A DNA stretch of 64,000 nucleotides from Arthrobacter sp. SPG23 (GTDB taxonomy: Bacteria > Actinomycetota > Actinomycetes > Actinomycetales > Micrococcaceae). Position numbers and translations under genes: made by a program. A model generated the notes under the pieces. It was given only the letters and a program-made list of their open reading frames with translations, was not told the DNA's origin and ran no database searches. This document shows positions 1-9,526 of the stretch, piece by piece; position 1 is the first letter of the stretch, and every line of letters begins with the position of its first letter. The stretch is taken from positions 62,001 through 126,000 of the forward strand of contig NZ_JYCN01000009.1 in the NCBI RefSeq assembly GCF_000876655.1, read 5' to 3'.

Positions 1-462
1 CTTGAGGAGCAGCTGCTTCAGCTGCCCGCGCTGCGAGGAGTGGACCACCACGGTCTCGCCGTTGATCCGCGGACCGAGCAAGGGCTGGATTTTCTTGGCA
101 CGGGAGACTTCCTCGAGCACGGGGTAGTCGCTGGTCCGCATCACGAGGCCGTGCTGCGGGTCCTTTTCCAGCCGCAGCCGGCCGTACCGGGACATGGTTT
201 CTTCGATGTCGATCAGCAGCGAATGCGGCACCGGGAAACGTGAATACTTCAACAGCGTGTCCAGCACGCGTTCCGCGTCCAGCCCTGCCGCACGGGCGTT
301 CCACAGTCCCAGCGGAGTAAGGCGGTAGCTGTGCACATGTTCCGGTGCACGCTCCAGTTCGGCGAAGGCGGCGATGGCGTGCCTGGCTTCGGTCGCCTGC
401 TCATGGTCCACCTCGAGCAGGATGGTTTTGTCGCTCTGGACGATCAGGGGCCCGTCGTTCAC
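1..462 (-). CDS. XPB-type DNA repair helicase, N-terminal part (cut by window edge)
   Basis: The reverse strand reads open from a GTG at 462 to base 1, 154 codons, and continues outside the window. The N-terminus (NDGPLIVQSDKTILLEVDHE) and the later stretches HVHSYRLTPLGLWNARAAGL and VVVHSSQRGQLKQLLLK match the N-terminal domain of actinobacterial XPB, a superfamily 2 3'-5' DNA helicase. The Walker motifs lie outside the window. The GTG is chosen because mycobacterial XPB begins at the same point; no strong Shine-Dalgarno sequence is visible. It lies 40 nt downstream of the helicase C-terminal-domain gene on the same strand, so the two are probably cotranscribed, a pairing known in other actinobacteria. 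The identification is firm; the exact start is less so. Confidence 0.85.
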   Translation of the reverse strand, partial: MNDGPLIVQSDKTILLEVDHEQATEARHAIAAFAELERAPEHVHSYRLTPLGLWNARAAGLDAERVLDTLLKYSRFPVPHSLLIDIEETMSRYGRLRLEKDPQHGLVMRTSDYPVLEEVSRAKKIQPLLGPRINGETVVVHSSQRGQLKQLLLK

Positions 463-502
463 GGTGCCCAAGCCGTTATGCGGGAGGTACGTGGGGTGCT
501 GG

Positions 503-3007
503 TCACTGCTGGAATTCCTCTTCCGCCTCAATGTCGATGATCCGGTGGATGGAGAGCACGCGTTCCGTTTCGCGTGCGGGGTCGAAGACCCTGACCCGTC
601 CGCCGTTCACAGAAACCGGAACAACCGTTTCCCGGCTGGAATTCCCTTGGCTGTCCACAACGTTCATCACCACTGCCTGCCGGAGGCGGATGGCTTTTTG
701 CAGGGTCTCGAGGCCGAGCTGCGTTGCTTCCTCCCCGCTTGTTGCCGACGGCGGGCGGTTGCCCCCGTTCCCGCTCGGAGCGTGGGGGGCGCTCTGGCTG
801 CGAAGAATCGCAAGCTGGGCGTCGACGTCGGCCTCCGCCGGCGCCGTGCGCGGCGCGCTATACACGGGACGTCCGCTGCCCGGAACGGCCGTGGTCCGGC
901 GGAGCCGGATCAGCGTTGACTGCGGTTCCTCGACGGCGGGCGACAAACCCAGCGCACGCAGTACCTGCGCGGTTTCCTTGGGGGCCGCATGGGAGATGAG
1001 GACCGTAGGGGCGATGCGGACCAGCCCCAGCCCGGCGGCGCTGGATTCCTTGACCAGTTCCAGCAGGGCACCTTCGTCGTCACTTTGGATGAAGCTGGCG
1101 GCCACGCCAACGCGCAGCCTCCCGTGCCGCGCCGCGGTGTCCTCCACGAGGTATTCGAGCGGCTGCGGTACAGCGGTGGCCGAGTGCTCGCGCAGGAAAC
1201 CCAACAGGCTGGCGGCGTCATGGCCGGCGTCGAGGGCGCGGCGGACGGACGCCACGGAAAAGCGGTAGATGGTGGCCGGGCCCTGCCCCTCGGCATCGGC
1301 CATCACCAGCAGCTTTTCGCTCAACTCCGGCGCCAGGTAGCCCGGCGCCACGGCGGTGAGGTCAGCCTGCAGCAGGACGTGGTTGAGTGCGGCCGGCAGA
1401 TGCTCTCCAAGGATGTCCAGTGCCTCATCGGGCCGTTCCGCGGCAATGGCCGAGCCCAGCTGGCTGAGTGCGCCCGATCCAATGAGGCCGAGCATTTCCG
1501 CTTCGGCCAGGACACCCCGGATCAGTGAACTGAAGCGCCGGGCCATCCGGGGCTGGGTCCATTCGGCCCGTTGAAGCACCGCCGCGGCGTCCAGTACCGG
1601 CGCCTTGCCGTCCGCTTCCTCGGCCTCAAGGGTGAGTTCGTTGAGGATCTCCAGGATGCGCTTCCGGACGACGGGCGCGTCCGGCCGCTGGGCTTCGGCT
1701 GAGAGTGCGTTGATGGTGGTGCCGGCAGCTGCCCGGTGCGGGACCTGCCCCGCTCCGGGGCCGGTGACGGGCTGGCCCACCAGCGACGGGGCGCGTTCGC
1801 TGGCCAGCCAGGCGTTCACGAGCCAGAGCCACTGCTCCTGGCGGGGCAGCGTCAGCCACTCCAGCTGTTCCGGCTGGACCCAGGCGGAACTGTCAACGTC
1901 CAGCCGGAGCAGTCCGGCCAGGGCACAGAGCTCAACCAGCAGGCCGGCCCGGTGCAGATCTATCCGCAGCGAGTCAGCCAGCCGCTTCATCTCACGCACC
2001 CCGACGCCGCCGCTCCGCAAGGTAACGAGGGGCTGCTCCCGCACGGCATACAGGAGTTCGCCGGTCAGGCGGAGGGTCTCGGCGATGGCGCCAAGGGCGG
2101 CATTGCGGCGCAACGCCGCGGTGGTCTGCCCAAGTTTCGGAGCCGGGGGAGTGAGCGTGAAGTCCTCGATCACGGCGCCGCCGCGGAGGGCGATTCCCAC
2201 GCTGTGCGGCAATTCCACGTGTGCGGCGTCCAGCGGCACCAGCAGGCCCCTTGCCAGGAGCCAGTCCACAGGCCCGACGTCGGAGCCTTCGTTAAGCACC
2301 GACGCCCGCCGCTGCGCCTGCGGTACGGCGCCCATGGCCCAGTTCCCGAAGCGGGCCAGGAGGGCCGTGGTACGGTCCGGGGCTGTGGCGAGTATCTGGT
2401 TCAAGGCTTCAGGTGTGGCCGTCCAATGCTGCAGTGACAGGGCTGCTTCCATCGGGGTTGTGGCGGGATGGATCGCGGCTCCGCTGTGGTGCAGTTCGGC
2501 GACGAGCTGCACCACACGCTGGGCGAAGGCCGGCTGCAGCCGGACCAGTTCCGTATAGCTCCGGCCCAGTCCCGCCGGATAAATCCCCACAACGTCACGG
2601 AGGCTTCCCACCGGGAGGTAGAAGCGCTGGCGGGGACCGGCCGGGACGACGGCGCCGTGCGGGGGTTCTGCACGGTGCACGAGGGCCAGTTCTTCAAGTG
2701 ACTGCAGGATACGTTCAATGGCGGCCAGCGACGCGCCGTGGATGACTTTCTTCAGTCCCGCGGCCGATGCGCTGTGGGCAGTGTCCGTATTGGTGCAGAG
2801 GTGGAGGGTCTCCAGGACCTGCATCTGCGGCCGGTTCAGCCGCTCCAGGGCGCGTTGCACGCTGACCCTCGCGCTGGCCCGGGCCGCGAGGGCCGCAAAG
2901 TCGGGAACGTTCGGTGAGACCAGGTCCGGCCGCGCGGAGAACAAGGCCCGCAACGAGTCGTCGCTGCGTGCCTCCAGTTCCTTGCTGAGCGCGCGAATAA
3001 GGGACAT
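503..3007 (-). CDS. Helicase C-terminal (XPB-associated) domain protein
   Basis: This 834-residue protein starts MSLIRALSKELEARSDDSLR and lies just upstream of the XPB helicase gene. I recognise it as the large actinobacterial protein carrying a 'helicase conserved C-terminal' (Helicase_C_3-like) domain, here at about residues 540-640 around HVLLQADLTAVAPGYL and PLEYLVEDTAARHG. No Walker A or DEAD/DEAH motif is visible, so it is not itself a helicase; a role as an XPB partner is inferred from the domain and gene order. The N-terminal half is rich in helix-forming segments with winged-helix character. The C-terminus (residues about 785-834) is a compact basic/acidic region ending EAEEEFQQ. Start ATG at 3007. 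Confidence 0.8.
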   Translation of the reverse strand: MSLIRALSKELEARSDDSLRALFSARPDLVSPNVPDFAALAARASARVSVQRALERLNRPQMQVLETLHLCTNTDTAHSASAAGLKKVIHGASLAAIERILQSLEELALVHRAEPPHGAVVPAGPRQRFYLPVGSLRDVVGIYPAGLGRSYTELVRLQPAFAQRVVQLVAELHHSGAAIHPATTPMEAALSLQHWTATPEALNQILATAPDRTTALLARFGNWAMGAVPQAQRRASVLNEGSDVGPVDWLLARGLLVPLDAAHVELPHSVGIALRGGAVIEDFTLTPPAPKLGQTTAALRRNAALGAIAETLRLTGELLYAVREQPLVTLRSGGVGVREMKRLADSLRIDLHRAGLLVELCALAGLLRLDVDSSAWVQPEQLEWLTLPRQEQWLWLVNAWLASERAPSLVGQPVTGPGAGQVPHRAAAGTTINALSAEAQRPDAPVVRKRILEILNELTLEAEEADGKAPVLDAAAVLQRAEWTQPRMARRFSSLIRGVLAEAEMLGLIGSGALSQLGSAIAAERPDEALDILGEHLPAALNHVLLQADLTAVAPGYLAPELSEKLLVMADAEGQGPATIYRFSVASVRRALDAGHDAASLLGFLREHSATAVPQPLEYLVEDTAARHGRLRVGVAASFIQSDDEGALLELVKESSAAGLGLVRIAPTVLISHAAPKETAQVLRALGLSPAVEEPQSTLIRLRRTTAVPGSGRPVYSAPRTAPAEADVDAQLAILRSQSAPHAPSGNGGNRPPSATSGEEATQLGLETLQKAIRLRQAVVMNVVDSQGNSSRETVVPVSVNGGRVRVFDPARETERVLSIHRIIDIEAEEEFQQ

Positions 3008-3017
3008 CAGTCCAACG

Positions 3018-3251
3018 TTACCGCCCGCCGGACTTTCCTGCCCGGCGGCGGGCGGCGACGCCGTCGATCACCAGGACGATCATGAGGAGGAAAGCCAGCG
3101 GCAGGCCGTACAGGGCCAGGGACGTCACCCACACCGGGGCGGCGCTGCCGGCAAACGCAATGGCCATGACGGCGCCCACGGCAGCCAGTGAAAGGACGGC
3201 AATAGCCGCCGCAAAGATCATCAGTGGCCGCCGGTAGCGGGAGGGTGTCAT
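3018..3251 (-). CDS. Small two-helix membrane protein
   Basis: A 77-residue protein beginning MTPSRYRRPLMIFAAAIAVL. Two hydrophobic segments, about residues 10-33 and 37-60, predict two transmembrane helices; the C-terminus is short and basic (GVAARRRAGKSGGR). The ATG at 3251 is preferred over an earlier in-frame codon near 3290 because that extension is basic, not membrane-like, and resembles non-coding GC-rich sequence. It ends 10 nt upstream of the helicase-associated gene, so it probably opens that operon. I do not recognise a named family and assign no function. Confidence 0.65.
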   Translation of the reverse strand: MTPSRYRRPLMIFAAAIAVLSLAAVGAVMAIAFAGSAAPVWVTSLALYGLPLAFLLMIVLVIDGVAARRRAGKSGGR

Positions 3252-3435
3252 GGAAGTAACGCTAACAGCCCGGCCCCTGCCGTGCCGCAAAGCGGGAATC
3301 CTGGTCCCGGCAGGATAACCTTGAAGATACAGACCAACATGGTCCAGGCAGTCATACCCTGAACCCGCATATCAGTGCGGATGCGGTGGCCGCCGGCCGT
3401 GTCACAGGAAGTCCAGAACGAAGAAGGTTGATTAC

Positions 3436-3819
3436 GTGCCTACCGGCAAGGTCAAGTGGTATGACAAGGAAAAAGGCTTCGGATTCCTCGCAGGTGAGGA
3501 CGGCCAGGAAGTATTCCTGCCCAAATCCGCGCTGCCCGAGGGCGTAACGGAACTCAAGGCCGGCACCCGCGTGGAGTTCGGCGTTGCTGACGGGCGCAAG
3601 GGAGCCCAGGCCCTCGGCCTGCGCGTGCTGGACAAGACACCGTCCATTGCCAAGGCAAAGCGTCCCAGCGCCAAGGACCTGGCACCCCTCGTCCAGGACC
3701 TGGTGACCGTGCTGGACAACCTGTCCGGAACGCTGTCCGCCGGAAAGTACCCGGAAGGCAACAAGGCCAAGGCGATCGCCGCTGCCCTCCGTAAGGTTGC
3801 CGACGAGCTGGACGCCTAG
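3436..3819 (+). CDS. Cold-shock domain protein with C-terminal extension
   Basis: A 127-residue protein whose first about 66 residues are a cold-shock domain: GKVKWYDKEKGFGFL contains the RNP1-like KGFGFL motif, and the second RNA-binding motif is seen as EVFLPKSAL. Such domains bind single-stranded RNA or DNA and melt RNA structure in the cytoplasm. Classical CspA is about 67 residues; here a further 60 residues (KRPSAKDLAPLVQDLVTVLD onward) add a helical tail found in actinobacterial relatives. In RNP2 the usual VFVH is replaced by VFLP, so one canonical histidine is missing. The start is a GTG at 3436. The DUF3027 gene follows 8 nt downstream, so the two likely form an operon. Confidence 0.88.
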   Translation: MPTGKVKWYDKEKGFGFLAGEDGQEVFLPKSALPEGVTELKAGTRVEFGVADGRKGAQALGLRVLDKTPSIAKAKRPSAKDLAPLVQDLVTVLDNLSGTLSAGKYPEGNKAKAIAAALRKVADELDA

Positions 3820-3827
3820 GCATCCGC

Positions 3828-4388
3828 ATGACTTCCCAACCTGACCAGAGCACCCCCAAACCGGCGTCAAAGCCCCGTGCCGGCGTTCCTGTGTGGCGCA
3901 CCGGCAAACCGGACGCGGTGCTCGCTGCGGCCGTGGACTTTGCCCGGGCTGCTGTTGAGGGCATCGCCCCGGCCGAGCAGATCGGACAGCATCTGGGAGC
4001 CAAGAGCGAGGGGGACCGTGTTGTCACGCATCTCTTCGAATCAAGGCTGGCCGGGTACCAGGGATGGCAGTGGTACGCCGTGATCACGCGCAATTCCCGG
4101 TCCAAGGTCATCACGGTGAACGAACTTGGCCTGCTGCCTTCGGAGGACTCGATCCTGGCTCCTGAGTGGGTGCCGTGGGCTGAACGGGTGCGCCCGGAAG
4201 ACGCCCAGGACGATGAATCCGATGCCGACATGATGGACGCCGGCCCGGCCGTCTCCGACGCCGGCCCGGCCCTTTCCGACGGCGACGAAGATGCCGCTTC
4301 CGATGACGACGGCGAGGTTGCCGGTTCGAATGGCGACCCCGGCGACGCCCCGGAGGACGGAACCGACTCGGCCCGCGAGGTCGACTAG
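3828..4388 (+). CDS. DUF3027 family protein
   Basis: A 186-residue cytoplasmic protein. Residues about 20-125 (VPVWRTGKPDAVLAAAVDFA, GYQGWQWYAVITRNSRSKVI, LLPSEDSILAPEWVPWAERV) match the actinobacterial DUF3027 family, whose function is unknown. After residue about 125 it becomes low-complexity and strongly acidic: runs of D/E and a doubled DAGPAVSDAGPALSD segment visible at DNA level as a GC-rich direct repeat near 4238-4275. The start is ATG at 4828 minus 1000, that is 3828, 8 nt after the cold-shock gene stop; the next gene begins 42 nt later on the same strand. Pairing with a cold-shock protein hints at RNA metabolism or stress, but that is only context. Confidence 0.8.
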   Translation: MTSQPDQSTPKPASKPRAGVPVWRTGKPDAVLAAAVDFARAAVEGIAPAEQIGQHLGAKSEGDRVVTHLFESRLAGYQGWQWYAVITRNSRSKVITVNELGLLPSEDSILAPEWVPWAERVRPEDAQDDESDADMMDAGPAVSDAGPALSDGDEDAASDDDGEVAGSNGDPGDAPEDGTDSAREVD

Positions 4389-4430
4389 CCAGTTGGAACC
4401 ATGGGGGACTGAGCAACCCGGAGGCCGGCG

Positions 4431-5783
4431 ATGATGTCTACCTTCAAGTCCCTGCACATCCTCAATTACCGCCTGTGGTTTGTGGGCGCCCTGATTTCCA
4501 ACATCGGTACGTGGATGCAGCGCACGGCCCAGGACTGGCTGGTCTTCGCCCATCTGACAGACCACGACGCAGGGGCCATGGGTATCACCATGGCCCTGCA
4601 GCTGGGGCCGCAGCTCTTCCTCGCGCCCGTGGCCGGGCTGGTGGCGGACCGTTTCAACCGCCGCCACCTCCTGGTGATGACGCAGTCGGCCATGGCGCTG
4701 CTCAGCACGGGCCTCGGACTCCTGGTGGTCCTGGGCGCCGGGCAACTATGGCACGTCTACGCGTTCGCCCTGCTCCTGGGCCTGGTGTCCGCCCTTGATG
4801 CTCCCGTCAGGCAGACGTTCGTCTCGGAACTGGTGCGCGACGACTACCTGCCGAATGCGGTGGCACTCAACAGTGCCTCCTTCAATGTCGCCAGGATGAT
4901 CGGGCCCGCAGTGGCCGGCGTGCTGACGGTGGCCGTCGGGCCGGGGTGGGTGTTCCTGATCAACACTGTGACGTTCCTGGCCCTCTTGTTCAGCCTGTGG
5001 AAGATACCCTCTTCATCCCTGCGCGTCCTTCCCAGGGCGGCGGCCGGCAAGGGACGTATCCGTGAGGGACTGCGCTATGTGCGGTTCCGCCCGGACATCG
5101 TAGTGGTGCTCGTGGCGGTCTTTATCGTGGGCACCCTCGGGTTGAACTTCGTCCTGTTCATCGCGGCCATGGTGGGCACGGAATTCGGTCTGGATGCCAG
5201 TGCCTTCGGGTTGATGAACTCCATCATGGCCATCGGCTCCGTGGCGGGTGCATTGCTGTCCGCCGGCCGGGCCAAGCCCCGGCTCCGGATCATTTTCGGG
5301 GCAGCCGGCGCGTTCGGCGTCACGTCCGGGCTGGCGGCCCTGGCGCCCAGCTACTTCTGGTTCGGCGTCGCTCTGGTGCCGGTGGGCCTCTTTGCCATCA
5401 CGATGATGACCAGCGCCAACGGCTATGTGCAGACCACCACAGACCCGGTGATGCGCGGCCGGGTGATGGCCCTTTATATGGCCATCTTCATGGGCGGCAC
5501 ACCCGTCGGGGCTCCTCTGGTGGGATGGGTGGCCAACGTTGCCGGCCCCCGGTGGTCCATGTCCGTGGCTGCCGCTTCCGGGCTGCTGGCCGCACTGATC
5601 GGCATGGTGTGGATCATCCGGGCTAAGCAGCTGCGGCTCGGATTCAACCGCCGCGCCCGGGGGCTGCGCTATTTCCGGGTGGTGTCCGCGAAGTCCAACA
5701 ACTCCGGCGAAGCTGAAAGCAGCGTGGGCAAAGAAGAAGGCGCCGTCCGGGACCAAAACCCGGACGACGCCGTCGAACGCTAA
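4431..5783 (+). CDS. MFS transporter, EntS/MFS_3-like exporter
   Basis: A 450-residue integral membrane protein with about 12 predicted helices. Motifs typical of the MFS_3 (enterobactin-exporter-like) group are present: NIGTWMQRTAQDWLVF near the start, the loop 2-3 signature GLVADRFNRRHLL (residues about 70-82) and DAPVRQTFVSELV. These proteins usually export small molecules by proton antiport; the substrate is not readable here. The C-terminal 35 residues are hydrophilic and charged. ATGs at 4431 and 4434 are both possible; a GGAGG sits about 10 nt upstream. The 3' end of the coding region contains the hairpin that I read as the terminator of convergent serC. Confidence 0.85.
   Translation: MMSTFKSLHILNYRLWFVGALISNIGTWMQRTAQDWLVFAHLTDHDAGAMGITMALQLGPQLFLAPVAGLVADRFNRRHLLVMTQSAMALLSTGLGLLVVLGAGQLWHVYAFALLLGLVSALDAPVRQTFVSELVRDDYLPNAVALNSASFNVARMIGPAVAGVLTVAVGPGWVFLINTVTFLALLFSLWKIPSSSLRVLPRAAAGKGRIREGLRYVRFRPDIVVVLVAVFIVGTLGLNFVLFIAAMVGTEFGLDASAFGLMNSIMAIGSVAGALLSAGRAKPRLRIIFGAAGAFGVTSGLAALAPSYFWFGVALVPVGLFAITMMTSANGYVQTTTDPVMRGRVMALYMAIFMGGTPVGAPLVGWVANVAGPRWSMSVAAASGLLAALIGMVWIIRAKQLRLGFNRRARGLRYFRVVSAKSNNSGEAESSVGKEEGAVRDQNPDDAVER
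5738..5771 (-). terminator. Intrinsic terminator of serC, inside the MFS coding end
   Basis: CGTCCGGG at 5744-5751 pairs with CCCGGACG at 5759-5766 and the stem extends by GGCG/CGCC with one mismatch. Read on the minus strand it is followed by the T-rich TTCTTCTTTG, the layout of a Rho-independent terminator for serC, which stops at 5806. A smaller inverted pair AACGCT/AGCGTT lies at 5776-5795. Confidence 0.6.
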
Positions 5784-5805
5784 CGCATCAGCGTTGACTG
5801 GTTAC

Positions 5806-7339
<1,534 letters not shown>

Positions 7340-8035
7340 ATGACGGATCTGATCGACACTACTGAGATGTATCTTCGGACAATCTTGGAGCTTGAGGAAG
7401 AGAACATCGTTGCTCTCCGCGCCCGGATTGCCGAACGGCTGCGCCACTCCGGCCCCACCGTCTCGCAGACCATCGGGCGGATGGAACGCGACGGACTGGT
7501 AGTTGTTTCGGGTGACCGCCACCTTGAGCTCACCGAAACCGGCCGGAAACGGGCCACGGAGGTCATGCGCAAGCACCGCCTCGCGGAACGGCTCCTGGCC
7601 GATGTCATCGGCCTCGACTGGGCGTACGTCCACGACGAAGCGTGCCGTTGGGAACACGTCATGAGCGAACGCGTGGAGCGGCGCATCTTCGAACTGCTGG
7701 ACCACCCCACGGTTTCCCCCTATGGCAATCCCATTCCCGGCCTGGCAGCCCTCGGCGGCCAGCCCGCCCCCGCGTTCACCGACGGCGTGGTGAACCTCCT
7801 CGACGCCATGAGCGCATACGGGGCCGACTCCCGCGTCACTGTCAGCCGGCTGGCTGAGCCGATCCAGGTTGAGCCGGAGCTTCTGGTGCAGCTCGACGAA
7901 GGCGGGATCCGCCCGGGTGCAACCCTGGCGCTGGAGCGTGTGGGCGAGTACATCTCGGTGCGCGTGCCCGAGATCGAAGGCGCCTTGGAACTGCCGCCCG
8001 AAGTTGCGGCCCACGTGTTTGTTACCGTCAGCTAA
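7340..8035 (+). CDS. ideR: DtxR/IdeR-type iron-dependent repressor
   Basis: A 231-residue regulator with an N-terminal winged helix (HSGPTVSQTIGRMERDGLVV, residues 36-55), a dimerisation domain and a C-terminal SH3-like domain. Counting from the ATG at 7340, all known DtxR metal ligands fall on the canonical residue numbers: Met10, His79, Glu83, His98, Cys102, Glu105, His106. Cys102 separates iron-type DtxR/IdeR from manganese-type MntR. This numbering, and a GAGGAG upstream, decide the start; a 40-codon upstream extension is open but unlike the family. The protein should bind Fe2+ and then block iron-uptake promoters; none of its likely targets can be identified in the window. Confidence 0.93.
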   Translation: MTDLIDTTEMYLRTILELEEENIVALRARIAERLRHSGPTVSQTIGRMERDGLVVVSGDRHLELTETGRKRATEVMRKHRLAERLLADVIGLDWAYVHDEACRWEHVMSERVERRIFELLDHPTVSPYGNPIPGLAALGGQPAPAFTDGVVNLLDAMSAYGADSRVTVSRLAEPIQVEPELLVQLDEGGIRPGATLALERVGEYISVRVPEIEGALELPPEVAAHVFVTVS

Positions 8036-8111
8036 CCGCCCAACTCGTAGGACCACCTACAACCGGGCTGAGATGAAGATAACGGAATTATTACCGTGCT
8101 GATTAATCACC

Positions 8112-8117
8112 TATAGT
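8112..8117 (+). promoter_or_regulatory. Candidate -10 box of the M23 peptidase transcript
   Basis: TATAGT lies about 45 nt upstream of the riboswitch, with an ATTACC-like element at 8090-8095 as possible -35. The spacing (16 nt) is short, so this is tentative. Confidence 0.35.
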
Positions 8118-8157
8118 TGAGGACTAGCGCCGATACTAAAGCGTTACCTGATCCGAA

Positions 8158-8376
8158 GCCGAGCTCTGCCAGCGGATCAGCGTACGAATCACCTCCTGGC
8201 AGAGGCGGGGGAACCACCATCGGCCGTTATCAAACGGTCTTGGGGTGAAGTCCGTCAGCGGCAAGCCACTTCCGACGAAGGATTCCTTAGGGACACCCCT
8301 GTGTCGGATGCCTTGCATTGGCGGGCCGGGTCTGTGATCTCTCTGACCCGAATCCGACAGCTAACTTCGCAGGCTA
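8158..8376 (+). ncRNA. c-di-AMP (ydaO-yuaA) riboswitch
   Basis: The stretch carries the hallmark ydaO-type blocks in order: a helix GAGCTCTGCCAG/CTGGCAGAG (8161-8172 and 8195-8203) leading into AGGCGGGGGAACCA, then CTTGGGGTGAAGTC, and at the end CCGAATCCGACAGCTAACTT with CGCAGGC. This class senses cyclic di-AMP and in actinobacteria often switches off cell-wall hydrolase genes when the ligand is high. It ends about 20 nt before the M23 peptidase start. A longer variable arm than in the second copy lies at about 8260-8340. Confidence 0.9.
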
Positions 8377-8393
8377 TCCAGAGAGGATATTTT

Positions 8394-9215
8394 TTGACCA
8401 CGCAGACCGTCAGGGGCCGCCGCAGGGCGACCGGTCCCGCTTCGGAGTACCCCGTGGCCGAAGCCGTTATGACGGTCAGGCCGCGCGATGCACACCGCGA
8501 TGCCCGGCGACGCCGGAGCCTGTTCAGCCAGGTGACCGAGTTTGCTGCCGCCAGCGGCGTGGGTCAGAAAGCCGGCATTGCGCTGGCGGCCACCGGACTG
8601 GTCCTCACCGTGACCGTTCCGTCCACTGGACCGATGACATCCACGGCAGACACGGGAAACCCCGCTGCCGCGGCAGTCGCGGCGCAGCCGGAGGTCTCCG
8701 CTGCCGCCAGCGCCAAAATCGACTTCAACCGGACCACCGTAGCCACCAAGGGGGATCCCGACGGCAAGCTCAAGCAACTCCTGAGCGCGCAGTCAGCTGG
8801 AACCATCACCCGTGCGGCGTCCACCGGCAGCCTGGGGGCGCCGCTGGAACAGATGGTCACCGCTTCACCTTTCGGTTTCCGGGTCAGCCCCATCACGGGC
8901 GGAGCCGGCGAGTTCCACCGCGGCCAGGATTACGCGGCCCAGTGCGGCACCAGCGTCTTCGCTGCTGCCAGTGGAACCGTGACCTTCTCCGGCTGGCACC
9001 CCTACGGCGGCGGTAACCGCGTGGTGATCGACCACGGCAACGGCCTGGAAACCACGTACAACCACCTCTCGTCGTCCAGCGTCCAGGTAGGCCAGAAGGT
9101 CAGCCGCGGCGACGTCGTGGCGCTCAGCGGGACCACTGGAGCCTCTACCGGCTGCCACCTCCATTTCGAAGTAATGGTCAACGGCGAAGTCGTCGACCCG
9201 CTCGGCTGGCTCTGA
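8394..9215 (+). CDS. Secreted M23 family peptidoglycan endopeptidase
   Basis: A 273-residue protein. A hydrophobic segment (AGIALAATGLVLTVTVPS, about residues 65-82) after a long basic N-terminus acts as a signal or anchor; a low-complexity linker follows; the C-terminal about 110 residues are an LytM/M23 domain with HRGQDYA near its start and the zinc motif HLHFE near its end. The enzyme would cut peptide cross-bridges in peptidoglycan outside the membrane. The TTG at 8394 is preferred because GAGAGGA sits 7 nt upstream and because earlier in-frame starts lie inside the riboswitch. Expression is likely controlled by the c-di-AMP riboswitch immediately before it. Confidence 0.88.
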   Translation: MTTQTVRGRRRATGPASEYPVAEAVMTVRPRDAHRDARRRRSLFSQVTEFAAASGVGQKAGIALAATGLVLTVTVPSTGPMTSTADTGNPAAAAVAAQPEVSAAASAKIDFNRTTVATKGDPDGKLKQLLSAQSAGTITRAASTGSLGAPLEQMVTASPFGFRVSPITGGAGEFHRGQDYAAQCGTSVFAAASGTVTFSGWHPYGGGNRVVIDHGNGLETTYNHLSSSSVQVGQKVSRGDVVALSGTTGASTGCHLHFEVMVNGEVVDPLGWL

Positions 9216-9340
9216 TCCAAACGATGGGTCACTCTCGCATTCCTGTGACATGCCGTGATCTGAATGTGACATTCGTTCGGAATTCCTGTACCGTTTAGAG
9301 CACGCCAACTTTTCCGAAGTTGGCGCTCTTGAGTGGATTG

Positions 9341-9508
9341 CCTAACTCTGCCACCGCTCAAGGTCCGTTCGCATGACATCGTCTGGCAGAGGCGGGGGAA
9401 CCAATTTTGGTCTTCGCAAGAAGACCTTGGGGTTAAGTCGCAACGCTTCCCAGGAAGCCGAGCGGCCGGGTGACTCCCATCCGAATCCGACAGCTCACCT
9501 CGTAGGCA
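9341..9508 (+). ncRNA. Second c-di-AMP (ydaO-yuaA) riboswitch
   Basis: The same conserved series appears again: CTCTGCCA/TGGCAGAG (9346-9353 and 9383-9390), AGGCGGGGGAACCA, CTTGGGGTTAAGTC, then CCGAATCCGACAGCTCACCT and CGTAGGC. It is shorter than the first copy because the variable arm is reduced. It ends about 20 nt before the NlpC/P60 start. A separate hairpin (GCCAACTT/AAGTTGGC, 9304-9323) precedes it and may end the M23 transcript. Confidence 0.9.
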
Positions 9509-9526
9509 TTGGGAGAGGCTACCTTC

